Assembly: GCA_963691815.1 (NCBI GenBank)
Contig: OY829665.1
Coordinates: 23,351,906 to 23,415,905 of the forward strand
Length of the DNA: 64,000 nt
Direction of reading: 5' to 3'
Source: Echiichthys vipera
Lineage: Eukaryota; Chordata; Actinopteri; Perciformes; Trachinidae
A program made the translations under genes and the position numbers. The first letter of the stretch is position 1; each line of letters opens with the position of its first letter. Shown here piece by piece: positions 9,269 through 21,674 of this stretch. The notes beneath the pieces were generated by a model that saw nothing but the letters and a program-made list of their open reading frames with translations, did not search any database and had not been told where the DNA came from.

Positions 9269-9301
9269 CACTTGATCTTAGCCAAAAGGCCGAGAAGCGA
9301 T
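9269..9301 (-). pseudogene. U2 5' fragment (nt 1-33) upstream of element copy 1
   Basis: First 33 nt of U2 with an intact PSE at 9,337-9,360, running directly into the element's 5' end. The rest of this U2 gene is not present in the window. If transcribed, it would form the leader of the element RNA. Confidence 0.95.
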
Positions 9302-10351
9302 GACACCAATGGTTTGGGGCCAGCGGCGACTTCCTGGCACAGTTCTTACTTGTCACGGTCCAGTACTTTGAATTGGGCATAACAACGGTTGCTGCATAGA
9401 ATGTTATGCCACAACTCAATTGGTGTTCCTCTCCACAGAAATCTTTAGCAAAAGGCATAAGACTTGTGCATTATGAAGAGAGAGCAGATTAAGTACAGCC
9501 CTCTTGGCTGGAACAGCAGAAAAACTTAATCTTCCCAGTCAGAACCCTCAAAGTTGACCTCACTGTGTTTTAAGTGTTCCAATTCCGAGGCCACGCCCAT
9601 TCCTCTAGCCCTGTACACATGATCAAAAAGTATTCCCTCTCTATGCATTTTTTTTTCTGCTGATCAAAATGAAAATCTCATTGCATTTTTTGGAGTCTTC
9701 ATCTTGCTGTTTACTCAGCGCTCCAATTGTCCCTAACTTGAATTGGGCATAACAATTGCTGCTGTTGAACATCCCCACCCAAGCACTCCATGGTAGGGCA
9801 ATAAAGTTTCTTTATCAAGAGTTTTTTGCTTTATACAAATGCATGAGGCTCAGCCAGATGGCAAAGCCTGCCAAAAATAGGTTCAACTCATTGGTGTTCC
9901 TCTCCACGGAAATCTTTAGTAAAAGGCGAAAGATTTGTTCGCTATGAAGAGAAACCAGAGTAAGTACAGGCCTCTTTGCGAGCGCAGCAAAAGATGTTAG
10001 TCGCCCCATTCAAAACCCTCACGGTGGGCCTCACTGTGTGCAACGTTCAAAATTGGAGGTCGCACCCATTCCCTGCCCACATTATAACAGGGGCAATATT
10101 GCCTCTTTTTTAAAAAACTGATTTAAGGTGCATGTCTTGCTCCTTTTTTTGGGCAGGCTTAATCTTGCTGTTTATTAGGCGTGCACTTTGGATCTACTTG
10201 TCATCGCTTGTAGTATGCCCAGGGATTTGAGATCTGGAGGGCAACAAGCTTTTACTAGTGAGGAATCAACAAAGAACGTTATGCCACAACTAAAGGCTCT
10301 TAATGCACTCTTTTTACGTAGCCACTTGATTTTCCACAAGGTAGAAAGAGA

Positions 10352-10537
10352 GCGCACCATTCCCGGCAACACTGCAATACCAGGTCGATGCGTGGAGTGA
10401 AAGGAGCAAGCTCCTTTTTCAACTCCAGATGCTAAAAATCCATTTAATATGTGGTCCCCTGATAGAGGACATATCAGATATTGAACTGATAAGAACTGAT
10501 ACTACACTTGATCTTAGCCAAAAGGCAGAGAAGCGAT
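10352..10537 (-). ncRNA. RNU2: U2 snRNA, divergent copy
   Basis: Full-length, with three substitutions in the normally invariant 5' half: G11 to U (stem I), U41 to A (just after the branch-site sequence) and U55 to C. The 3' half is consensus. It is the most altered 5' domain among the otherwise full-length copies and lies one unit from element copy 1. The PSE is intact, so it may be expressed as a variant or be decaying. Confidence 0.9.
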
Positions 10538-11590
10538 GACACCAATGGTTTGGGGCCAGCAGCGACTTCCTGGCACAGTTCTTACTTGTCACGGTCCAGT
10601 ACTTTGAATTGGGCATAACAACGGCTGCTGCATAGAATGTTATGCCACAACTCAATTGGTGTTCCTCTCCACAGAAATCTTTAGCAAAAGGCATAAGACT
10701 TGTGCATTATGAAGTGAGAGCAGATTAAGTACAGCCCTCTTGGCAGGAACAGCAGAAAAACTTAATCTTCCCAGTCAGACCCCTCAAAGTTGACCTCACT
10801 GTGTTTTATGTGTTCCAATTCCGAGGCCACGCCCATTCCCCTAGCCCTGTACACATGATCAAAAAGTATTCCCTCTCTATGCATTTTTTTTTCTGCTGAT
10901 CAAAAAGGAAAATCTCATTGCATTTTTTGGAGTCTTCATCTTGCTGTTTACTCAGCGCTCCAATTGTCCCCAACTTGAATTGGGCATGACAATTGCTGCT
11001 GTTGAGCATCCCCACCCAAGCACTCCATGGTAAGGCAATAAAGTTTCTTTATCAAGAGTTTTTTGCTTTATACAAATGCATGAGGCTCAGCCAGATGGCA
11101 AAGCCTGCCAAAAATAGGTTCAACTCATTGGTGTTCCTCTCCACGGAAATCTTTAGTAAAAGGCGAAAGATTTGTTCGCTATGAAGAGAAACCAGAGTAA
11201 GTACAGGCCTCTTTGCGAGCGCAGCCAAAGATGTTAGTCGCCCCATTCAAAACCCTCACGGTGGGCCTCACTTTGTGTGCAACGTTCAAAATTGGAGGTC
11301 GCACCCATTCCCTGCCCACATTATAACAGGGGCAATATTGCCTCTTTTTTTAAAAGCTGATTTAAGGTGCATGTCTTGCTCCTTTTTTTGGGGAGGCTTA
11401 ATCTTGCTGTTTATTCGGCGTGCACTTTGGACCTACTTGTCATGGCTTATAGTATGCCCAGGGATTTGAGATCTGGAGGGAAACAAGCTTTTACTAGTGA
11501 GAATTCAACAAAGAACGTTATGCCACAACTAAAGGCTCTTAATGCACTCTTTTCACGTAGCCACTTGATTTTCCACAAGGTAGAAAGAGA

Positions 11591-11776
11591 GCGCACCATT
11601 CCTGGCAACACTGCAATACCAGGTCGATGCGTGGAGTGAAAGGAGCAAGCTCCTTTTTCAACTCCAGATGCTAAAAATCCATTTAATATGTGGTCCGCTG
11701 ATAGAGGACATATCAGATATTAAACTGATAAGAACAGATACTACACTTGATCTTAGCCAAAAGGCCGAGAAGCGAT
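11591..11776 (-). ncRNA. RNU2: U2 spliceosomal snRNA
   Basis: Full-length. nt 174 is A, as in the first copy. nt 80 G to C removes one pair of stem IIb. The spacer matches bases 1-1,240 at an offset of 10,711 bp. Confidence 0.96.
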
Positions 11777-12827
11777 GACACCAATGGTTTGGGGCCAGCG
11801 GCGACTTCCTGGCACAGTTCTTACTTGTCACGGTCCAGTACTTTGAATTGGGCATAACAACGGTTGCTGCATAGAATGTTATGCCACAACTCAATTGGTG
11901 TTCCTCTCCACAGAAATCTTTAGCAAAAGGCATAAGACTTGTGCATTATGAAGAGAGAGCAGATTAAGTACAGCCCTCTTGGCTGGAACAGCAGAAAAAC
12001 TTAATCTTCCCAGTCAGAACCCTCAAAGTTGACCTCACTGTGTTTTAAGTGTTCCAATTCCGAGGCCACGCCCATTCCTCTAGCCCTGTACACATGATCA
12101 AAAAGTATTCCCTCTCTATGCATTTTTTTTTCTGCTGATCAAAATGAAAATCTCATTGCATTTTTTGGAGTCTTCATCTTGCTGTTTACTCAGCGCTCCA
12201 ATTGTCCCTAACTTGAATTGGGCATAACAATTGCTGCTGTTGAACATCCCCACCCAAGCACTCCATGGTAGGGCAATAAAGTTTCTTTATCAAGAGTTTT
12301 TTGCTTTATACAAATGCATGAGGCTCAGCCAGATGGCAATTCTGCCAAAAATAGGTTCAACTCATTGGTGTTCCTCTCCACGGAAATCTTTAGTAAAAGG
12401 CGAAAGATTTGTTCGCTATGAAGAGAAACCAGAGTAAGTACAGGCCTCTTTGCGAGCGCAGCCAAAGATGTTAGTCGCCCCATTCAAAACCCTCACGGTG
12501 GGCCTCACTTTGTGTGCAACGTTCAAAATTGGAGGTAGCACCCATTCCCTGCCCACATTATAACAGGGGCAATATTGCCTCTTTTTTTAAAAGCTGATTT
12601 AAGGTGCATGTCTTGCTCCTTTTTTTGGGGAGGCTTAATCTTGCTGTTTATTCGGCGTGCACTTTTGACCCACTTGTCATGGCTTATAGTATGCCCAGGG
12701 ATTTGAGATCTGGAGGGAAACAAGCTTTTACTAGTGAGAATTCAACAAAGAACGTTATGCCACAACTAAAGGCTCTTAATGCACTCTTTTCACGTAGCCA
12801 CTTGATTTTCCACAAGGTAGAAAGAGA

Positions 12828-13013
12828 GCGCACCATTCCTGGCAACACTGCAATACCAGGTCGATGCGTGGAGTGAAAGGAGCAAGCCCCTTTTTCAACT
12901 CCAGATGCTAAAAATCCATTTAATATGTGGTCCCCTGATAGAGGACATAACAGATATTAAACTGATAAGAACAGATACTACACTTGATCTTAGCCAAAAG
13001 GCCGAGAAGCGAT
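12828..13013 (-). ncRNA. RNU2: U2 spliceosomal snRNA
   Basis: Same variant set (nt 174 A, nt 126 G, nt 64 U) as the copy at 2,119-2,304, at an offset of 10,709 bp. Its spacer (half B, near 12,340) has a private change, ATTCTGCC in place of AAGCCTGCC. Confidence 0.96.
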
Positions 13014-14063
13014 GACACCAATGGTTTGGGGCCAGCGGCGACTTCCTGGCACAGTTCTTACTTGTCACGGTCCAGTACTTTGAATTGGGCATAACAACGG
13101 TTGCTGCATAGAATGTTATGCCACAACTCAATTGGTGTTCCTCTCCACAGAAATCTTTAGCAAAAGGCATAAGACTTGTGCATTATGAAGAGAGAGCAGA
13201 TTAAGTACAGCCCTCTTGGCTGGAACAGCAGAAAAACTTAATCTTCCCAGTCAGAACCCTCAAAGTTGACCTCACTGTGTTTTAAGTGTTCCAATTCCGA
13301 GGCCACGCCCATTCCTCTAGCCCTGTACACATGATCAAAAAGTATTCCCTCTCTATGCATTTTTTTTTCTGCTGATCAAAATGAAAATCTCATTGCATTT
13401 TTTGGAGTCTTCATCTTGCTGTTTACTCAGCGCTCCAATTGTCCCTAACTTGAATTGGGCATAACAATTGCTGCTGTTGAACATCCCCACCCAAGCACTC
13501 CATGGTAGGGCAATAAAGTTTCTTTATCAAGAGTTTTTTGCTTTATACAAATGCATGAGGCTCAGCCAGATGGCAAAGCCTGCCAAAAATAGGTTCAACT
13601 CATTGGTGTTCCTCTCCACGGAAATCTTTAGTAAAAGGCGAAAGATTTGTTCGCTATGAAGAGAAACCAGAGTAAGTACAGGCCTCTTTGCGAGCGCAGC
13701 CAAAGATGTTAGTCGCCCCATTCAAAACCCTCACGGTGGGCCTCACTGTGTGCAACGTTCAAAATTGGAGGTCGCACCCATTCCCTGCCCACATTATAAC
13801 AGGGGCAATATTGCCTCTTTTTTAAAAAACTGATTTAAGGTGCATGTCTTGCTCCTTTTTTTGGGCAGGCTTAATCTTGCTGTTTATTAGGCGTGCACTT
13901 TGGATCTACTTGTCATCGCTTGTAGTATGCCCAGGGATTTGAGATCTGGAGGGCAACAAGCTTTTACTAGTGAGGAATCAACAAAGAACGTTATGCCACA
14001 ACTAAAGGCTCTTAATGCACTCTTTTTATGTAGCCACTTGATTTTCCACAAGGTAGAAAGAGA

Positions 14064-14249
14064 GCGCACCATTCCCGGCAACACTGCAATACCAGGTCGA
14101 TGCGTGGAGTGAAAGGAGCAAGCTCCTTTTTCAACTCCAGATGCTAAAAATCCATTTAATATGTGGTCCCCTGATAGAGGACATATCAGATATTAAACTG
14201 ATAAGAACAGATACTACACTTGATCTTAGCCAAAAGGCCGAGAAGCGAT
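14064..14249 (-). ncRNA. RNU2: U2 spliceosomal snRNA (array consensus)
   Basis: RNA identical to consensus. The 3' flank has an ACGTAG to ATGTAG change (on +) just outside the 3'-box-like motif. Confidence 0.97.
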
Positions 14250-15301
14250 GACACCAATGGTTTGGGGCCAGCGGCGACTTCCTGGCACAGTTCTTACTTG
14301 TCACGGTCCAGTACTTTGAATTGGGCATAACAACGGTTGCTGCATAGAATGTTATGCCACAACTCAATTGGTGTTCCTCTCCACAGAAATCTTTAGCAAA
14401 AGGCATAAGACTTGTGCATTATGAAGAGAGAGCAGATTAAGTACAGCCCTCTTGGCTGGAACAGCAGAAAAACTTAATCTTCCCAGTCAGAACCCTCAAA
14501 GTTGACCTCACTGTGTTTTAAGTGTTCCAATTCCGAGGCCACGCCCATTCCTCTAGCCCTGTACACATGATCAAAAAGTATTCCCTCTCTATGCATTTTT
14601 TTTTCTGCTGATCAAAATGAAAATCTCATTGCATTTTTTGGAGTCTTCATCTTGCTGTTTACTCAGCGCTCCAATTGTCCCTAACTTGAATTGGGCATAA
14701 CAATTGCTGCTGTTGAACATCCCCACCCAAGCACTCCATGGTAGGGCAATAAAGTTTCTTTATCAAGAGTTTTTGCTTTATACAAATGCATGAGGCTCAG
14801 CCAGATGGCAAAGCCTGCCAAAAATAGGTTCAACTCATTGGTGTTCCTCTCCACGGAAATCTTTAGTAAAAGGCGAAAGATTTGTTCGCTATGAAGAGAA
14901 ACCAGAGTAAGTACAGGCCTCTTTGCGAGCGCAGCCAAAGATGTTAGTCGCCCCATTCAAAACCCTCACGGTGGGCCTCACTTTGTGTGCAACGTTCAAA
15001 ATTGGAGGTCGCACCCATTCCCTGCCCACATTATAACAGGGGCAATATTGCCTCTTTTTTAAAAAAACTGATTTAAGGTGCATGTCTTGCTCCTTTTTTT
15101 GGGGAGGCTTAATCTTGCTGTTTATTAGGCGTGCACTTTGGATCTACTTGTCATCGCTTGTAGTATGCCCAGGGATTTGAGATCTGGAGGGCAACAAGCT
15201 TTTACTAGTGAGGAATCAACAAAGAACGTTATGCCACAACTAAAGGCTCTTAATGCACTCTTTCTACGTAGCCACTTGATTTTCCACAAGGTAGAAAGAG
15301 A

Positions 15302-15487
15302 GCGCACCATTCCCGGCAACACTGCATTACCAGGTCGATGCGTGGAGTGAAAGGAGCAAGCTCCTTTTTCAACTCCAGATGCTAAAAATCCATTTAATAT
15401 GTGGTCCCCTGTTAGAGGACATATCAGATATTAAACTGATAAGAACAGATACTACACTTGATCTTAGCCAAAAGGCCGAGAAGCGAT
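15302..15487 (-). ncRNA. RNU2: U2 spliceosomal snRNA
   Basis: Full-length. Variants: nt 76 U to A in the IIb loop and nt 161 U to A in the stem IV loop. Both are outside the core contact regions. Twin of 19,014-19,199. Confidence 0.96.
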
Positions 15488-16540
15488 GACACCAATGGTT
15501 TGGGGCCAGCGGCGACTTCCTGGCACAGTTCTTACTTGTCACGGTCCAGTACTTTGAATTGGGCATAACAATGGCTGCTGAGTAGAATGTTATGCCACAA
15601 CTCAATTGGTGTTCCTCTCCACAGAAATCTTTAGCAAAACGCATAAGACTTGTGCATTATGAAGAGAGAGCAGATTAAGTACAGCCCTCTTGGCAGGAAC
15701 AGCAGAAAAACTTAATCTTCCCAGTCAGACCCCTCAAAGTTGACCTCACTGTGTTTTATGTGTTCCAATTCCGAGGCCACGCCCATTCCCCTAGCCCTGT
15801 ACACATGATCAAAAAGTATTCCCTCTCTATGCATTTTTTTTTCTGCTGATCAAAAATGAAAATCTCATTGCATTTTTTGGAGTCTTCATCTTGCTGTTTA
15901 CTCAGCGCTCCAATTGTCCCCAACTTGAATTGGGCATGACAATTGCTGCTGTTGAGCATCCCCACCCAAGCACTCCATGGTAAGGCAATAAAGTTTCTTT
16001 ATCAAGAGTTTTTTGCTTTATACAAATGCATGAGGCTCAGCCAGATGGCAAAGCCTGCCAAAAATAGGTTCAACTCATTGGTGTTCCTCTCCACGGAAAT
16101 CTTTAGTAAAAGGCGAAAGATTTGTTCGCTATGAAGAGAAACCAGAGTAAGTACAGTCCTCTTTGCGAGCGCAGCCAAAGATGTTAGTCGCCCCATTCAA
16201 AACCCTCACGGTGGGCCTCACTTTGTGTGCAACGTTCAAAATTGGAGGTCGCACCCATTCCCTGCCCACATTATAACAGGGGCAATATTGCCTCTTTTTT
16301 TAAAAGCTGATTTAAGGTGCATGTCTTGCTCCTTTTTTTGGGGAGGCTTAATCTTGCTGTTTATTCGGCGTGCACTTTTGACCTACTTGTCATGGCTTAT
16401 AGTATGCCCAGGGATTTGAGATCTGGAGGGAAACAAGCTTTTACTAGTGAGAATTCAACAAAGAACGTTATGCCACAACTAAAGGCTCTTAATGCACTCT
16501 TTTCACGTAGCCACTTGATTTTCCACAAGGTAGAAAGAGA

Positions 16541-16726
16541 GCGCACCATTCCTGGCAACACTGCAATACCAGGTCGATGCGTGGAGTGAAAGGAGCAAGC
16601 TCCTTTTTCAACTCCAGATGCTAAAAATCCATTTAATATGTGGTCCCCTGATAGAGGACATATCAGATATTAAACTGATAAGAACAGATACTACACTTGA
16701 TCTTAGCCAAAAGGCCGAGAAGCGAT
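16541..16726 (-). ncRNA. RNU2: U2 spliceosomal snRNA
   Basis: Full-length, consensus except A at nt 174, which gives a perfect CCUGG/CCAGG stem IV. Twin of 20,253-20,438. Confidence 0.97.
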
Positions 16727-17776
16727 GACACCAATGGTTTGGGGCCAGCGGCGACTTCCTGGCACAGTTCTTACTTGTCACGGTCCAGTACTTTGAATTG
16801 GGCATAACAACGGCTGCTGCATAGAATGTTATGCCACAACTCAATTGGTGTTCCTCTCCACAGAAATCTTTAGCAAAAGGCATAAGACTTGTGCATTATG
16901 AAGAGAGAGCAGATTAAGTACAGCCCTCTTGGCTGGAACAGCAGAAAAACTTAATCTTCCCAGTCAGAACCCTCAAAGTTGACCTCACTGTGTTTTAAGT
17001 GTTCCAATTCCGAGGCCACGCCCATTCCTCTAGCCCTGTACACATGATCAAAAAGTATTCCCTCTCTATGCATTTTTTTTTCTGCTGATCAAAATGAAAA
17101 TCTCATTGCATTTTTTGGAGTCTTCATCTTGCTGTTTACTCAGCGCTCCAATTGTCCCTAACTTGAATTGGGCATAACAATTGCTGCTGTTGAACATCCC
17201 CACCCAAGCACTCCATGGTAGGGCAATAAAGTTTCTTTATCAAGAGTTTTTTGCTTTATACAAATGCATGAGGCTCAGCCAGATGGCAAAGCCTGCCAAA
17301 AATAGGTTCAACTCATTGGTGTTCCTCTCCACGGAAATCTTTAGTAAAAGGCGAAAGATTTGTTCGCTATGAAGAGAAACCAGAGTAAGTACAGGCCTCT
17401 TTGCGAGCGCAGCCAAAGATGTTAGTCGCCCCATTCAAAACCCTCACGGTGGGCCTCACTGTGTGCAACGTTCAAAATTGGAGGTCGCACCCATTCCCTG
17501 CCCACATTATAACAGGGGCAATATTGCCTCTTTTTTAAAAAACTGATTTAAGGTGCATGTCTTGCTCCTTTTTTTGGGCAGGCTTAATCTTGCTGTTTAT
17601 TAGGCGTGCACTTTGGATCTACTTGTCATCGCTTGTAGTATGCCCAGGGATTTGAGATCTGGAGGGCAACAAGCTTTTACTAGTGAGGAATCAACAAAGA
17701 ACGTTATGCCACAACTAAAGGCTCTTAATGCACTCTTTTTACGTAGCCACTTGATTTTCCACAAGGTAGAAAGAGA

Positions 17777-17962
17777 GCGCACCATTCCCGGCAACACTGC
17801 AATACCAGGTCGATGCGTGGAGTGAAAGGAGCAAGCTCCTTTTTCAACTCCAGATGCTAAAAATCCATTTAATATGTGGTCCCCTGATAGAGGACATATC
17901 AGATATTAATCTGATAAGAACAGATACTACACTTGATCTTAGCCAAAAGGCCGAGAAGCGAT
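17777..17962 (-). ncRNA. RNU2: U2 spliceosomal snRNA
   Basis: Full-length, consensus except U53 to A in the stem IIa region. Twin of 21,489-21,674. Confidence 0.96.
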
Positions 17963-19013
17963 GACACCAATGGTTTGGGGCCAGCGGCGACTTCCTGGCA
18001 CAGTTCTTACTTGTCACGGTCCAGTACTTTGAATTGGGCATAACAACGGCTGCTGCATAGAATGTTATGCCACAACTCAATTGGTGTTCCTCTCCACAGA
18101 AATCTTTAGCAAAAGGCATAAGACTTGTGCATTATGAAGAGAGAGCAGATTAAGTACAGCCCTCTTGGCTGGAACAGCAGAAAAACTTAATCTTCCCAGT
18201 CAGAACCCTCAAAGTTGACCTCACTGTGTTTTAAGTGTTCCAATTCCGAGGCCACGCCCATTCCTCTAGCCCTGTACACATGATCAAAAAGTATTCCCTC
18301 TCTATGCATTTTTTTTTCTGCTGATCAAAATGAAAATCTCATTGCATTTTTTGGAGTCTTCATCTTGCTGTTTACTCAGCGCTCCAATTGTCCCTAACTT
18401 GAATTGGGCATAACAATTGCTGCTGTTGAACATCCCCACCCAAGCACTCCATGGTAGGGCAATAAAGTTTCTTTATCAAGAGTTTTTGCTTTATACAAAT
18501 GCATGAGGCTCAGCCAGATGGCAAAGCCTGCCAAAAATAGGTTCAACTCATTGGTGTTCCTCTCCACGGAAATCTTTAGTAAAAGGCGAAAGATTTTTCG
18601 CTATGAAGAGAAACCAGAGTAAGTACAGGCCTCTTTGCGAGCGCAGCCAAAGATGTTAGTCGCCCCATTCAAAACCCTCACGGTGGGCCTCACTTTGTGT
18701 GCAACGTTCAAAATTGGAGGTCGCACCCATTCCCTGCCCACATTATAACAGGGGCAATATTGCCTCTTTTTTAAAAAAACTGATTTAAGGTGCATGTCTT
18801 GCTCCTTTTTTTGGGGAGGCTTAATCTTGCTGTTTATTAGGCGTGCACTTTGGATCTACTTGTCATCGCTTGTAGTATGCCCAGGGATTTGAGATCTGGA
18901 GGGCAACAAGCTTTTACTAGTGAGGAATCAACAAAGAACGTTATGCCACAACTAAAGGCTCTTAATGCACTCTTTCTACGTAGCCACTTGATTTTCCACA
19001 AGGTAGAAAGAGA

Positions 19014-19199
19014 GCGCACCATTCCCGGCAACACTGCATTACCAGGTCGATGCGTGGAGTGAAAGGAGCAAGCTCCTTTTTCAACTCCAGATGCTAAAAA
19101 TCCATTTAATATGTGGTCCCCTGTTAGAGGACATATCAGATATTAAACTGATAAGAACAGATACTACACTTGATCTTAGCCAAAAGGCCGAGAAGCGAT
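19014..19199 (-). ncRNA. RNU2: U2 spliceosomal snRNA
   Basis: Carries nt 76 A and nt 161 A, as at 15,302-15,487, 3,712 bp away: the second copy of the three-unit duplication. Confidence 0.96.
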
Positions 19200-20252
19200 G
19201 ACACCAATGGTTTGGGGCCAGCGGCGACTTCCTGGCACAGTTCTTACTTGTCACGGTCCAGTACTTTGAATTGGGCATAACAATGGCTGCTGAGTAGAAT
19301 GTTATGCCACAACTCAATTGGTGTTCCTCTCCACAGAAATCTTTAGCAAAACGCATAAGACTTGTGCATTATGAAGAGAGAGCAGATTAAGTACAGCCCT
19401 CTTGGCAGGAACAGCAGAAAAACTTAATCTTCCCAGTCAGACCCCTCAAAGTTGACCTCACTGTGTTTTATGTGTTCCAATTCCGAGGCCACGCCCATTC
19501 CCCTAGCCCTGTACACATGATCAAAAAGTATTCCCTCTCTATGCATTTTTTTTTCTGCTGATCAAAAATGAAAATCTCATTGCATTTTTTGGAGTCTTCA
19601 TCTTGCTGTTTACTCAGCGCTCCAATTGTCCCCAACTTGAATTGGGCATGACAATTGCTGCTGTTGAGCATCCCCACCCAAGCACTCCATGGTAAGGCAA
19701 TAAAGTTTCTTTATCAAGAGTTTTTTGCTTTATACAAATGCATGAGGCTCAGCCAGATGGCAAAGCCTGCCAAAAATAGGTTCAACTCATTGGTGTTCCT
19801 CTCCACGGAAATCTTTAGTAAAAGGCGAAAGATTTGTTCGCTATGAAGAGAAACCAGAGTAAGTACAGTCCTCTTTGCGAGCGCAGCCAAAGATGTTAGT
19901 CGCCCCATTCAAAACCCTCACGGTGGGCCTCACTTTGTGTGCAACGTTCAAAATTGGAGGTCGCACCCATTCCCTGCCCACATTATAACAGGGGCAATAT
20001 TGCCTCTTTTTTTAAAAGCTGATTTAAGGTGCATGTCTTGCTCCTTTTTTTGGGGAGGCTTAATCTTGCTGTTTATTCGGCGTGCACTTTTGACCTACTT
20101 GTCATGGCTTATAGTATGCCCAGGGATTTGAGATCTGGAGGGAAACAAGCTTTTACTAGTGAGAATTCAACAAAGAACGTTATGCCACAACTAAAGGCTC
20201 TTAATGCACTCTTTTCACGTAGCCACTTGATTTTCCACAAGGTAGAAAGAGA

Positions 20253-20438
20253 GCGCACCATTCCTGGCAACACTGCAATACCAGGTCGATGCGTGGAGTG
20301 AAAGGAGCAAGCTCCTTTTTCAACTCCAGATGCTAAAAATCCATTTAATATGTGGTCCCCTGATAGAGGACATATCAGATATTAAACTGATAAGAACAGA
20401 TACTACACTTGATCTTAGCCAAAAGGCCGAGAAGCGAT
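20253..20438 (-). ncRNA. RNU2: U2 spliceosomal snRNA
   Basis: Consensus except A at nt 174; duplicate of 16,541-16,726. Confidence 0.97.
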
Positions 20439-21488
20439 GACACCAATGGTTTGGGGCCAGCGGCGACTTCCTGGCACAGTTCTTACTTGTCACGGTCCAG
20501 TACTTTGAATTGGGCATAACAACGGCTGCTGCATAGAATGTTATGCCACAACTCAATTGGTGTTCCTCTCCACAGAAATCTTTAGCAAAAGGCATAAGAC
20601 TTGTGCATTATGAAGAGAGAGCAGATTAAGTACAGCCCTCTTGGCTGGAACAGCAGAAAAACTTAATCTTCCCAGTCAGAACCCTCAAAGTTGACCTCAC
20701 TGTGTTTTAAGTGTTCCAATTCCGAGGCCACGCCCATTCCTCTAGCCCTGTACACATGATCAAAAAGTATTCCCTCTCTATGCATTTTTTTTTCTGCTGA
20801 TCAAAATGAAAATCTCATTGCATTTTTTGGAGTCTTCATCTTGCTGTTTACTCAGCGCTCCAATTGTCCCTAACTTGAATTGGGCATAACAATTGCTGCT
20901 GTTGAACATCCCCACCCAAGCACTCCATGGTAGGGCAATAAAGTTTCTTTATCAAGAGTTTTTTGCTTTATACAAATGCATGAGGCTCAGCCAGATGGCA
21001 AAGCCTGCCAAAAATAGGTTCAACTCATTGGTGTTCCTCTCCACGGAAATCTTTAGTAAAAGGCGAAAGATTTGTTCGCTATGAAGAGAAACCAGAGTAA
21101 GTACAGGCCTCTTTGCGAGCGCAGCCAAAGATGTTAGTCGCCCCATTCAAAACCCTCACGGTGGGCCTCACTGTGTGCAACGTTCAAAATTGGAGGTCGC
21201 ACCCATTCCCTGCCCACATTATAACAGGGGCAATATTGCCTCTTTTTTAAAAAACTGATTTAAGGTGCATGTCTTGCTCCTTTTTTTGGGCAGGCTTAAT
21301 CTTGCTGTTTATTAGGCGTGCACTTTGGATCTACTTGTCATCGCTTGTAGTATGCCCAGGGATTTGAGATCTGGAGGGCAACAAGCTTTTACTAGTGAGG
21401 AATCAACAAAGAACGTTATGCCACAACTAAAGGCTCTTAATGCACTCTTTTTACGTAGCCACTTGATTTTCCACAAGGTAGAAAGAGA

Positions 21489-21674
21489 GCGCACCATTCC
21501 CGGCAACACTGCAATACCAGGTCGATGCGTGGAGTGAAAGGAGCAAGCTCCTTTTTCAACTCCAGATGCTAAAAATCCATTTAATATGTGGTCCCCTGAT
21601 AGAGGACATATCAGATATTAATCTGATAAGAACAGATACTACACTTGATCTTAGCCAAAAGGCCGAGAAGCGAT
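21489..21674 (-). ncRNA. RNU2: U2 spliceosomal snRNA
   Basis: Consensus except U53 to A; duplicate of 17,777-17,962. Confidence 0.96.

Noticed and set aside
9260..9271. GTG start of ORF1 inside U2
   Set aside because: GTG is not a credible eukaryotic start; the ATG at 9,259 lies four codons downstream in the same frame.
6064..9301. Copy 1 as an ordinary 5'-truncated LINE
   Set aside because: Its 5' end is complete and precisely at U2 nt 33; the missing part is the 3' end, so a later deletion is required.
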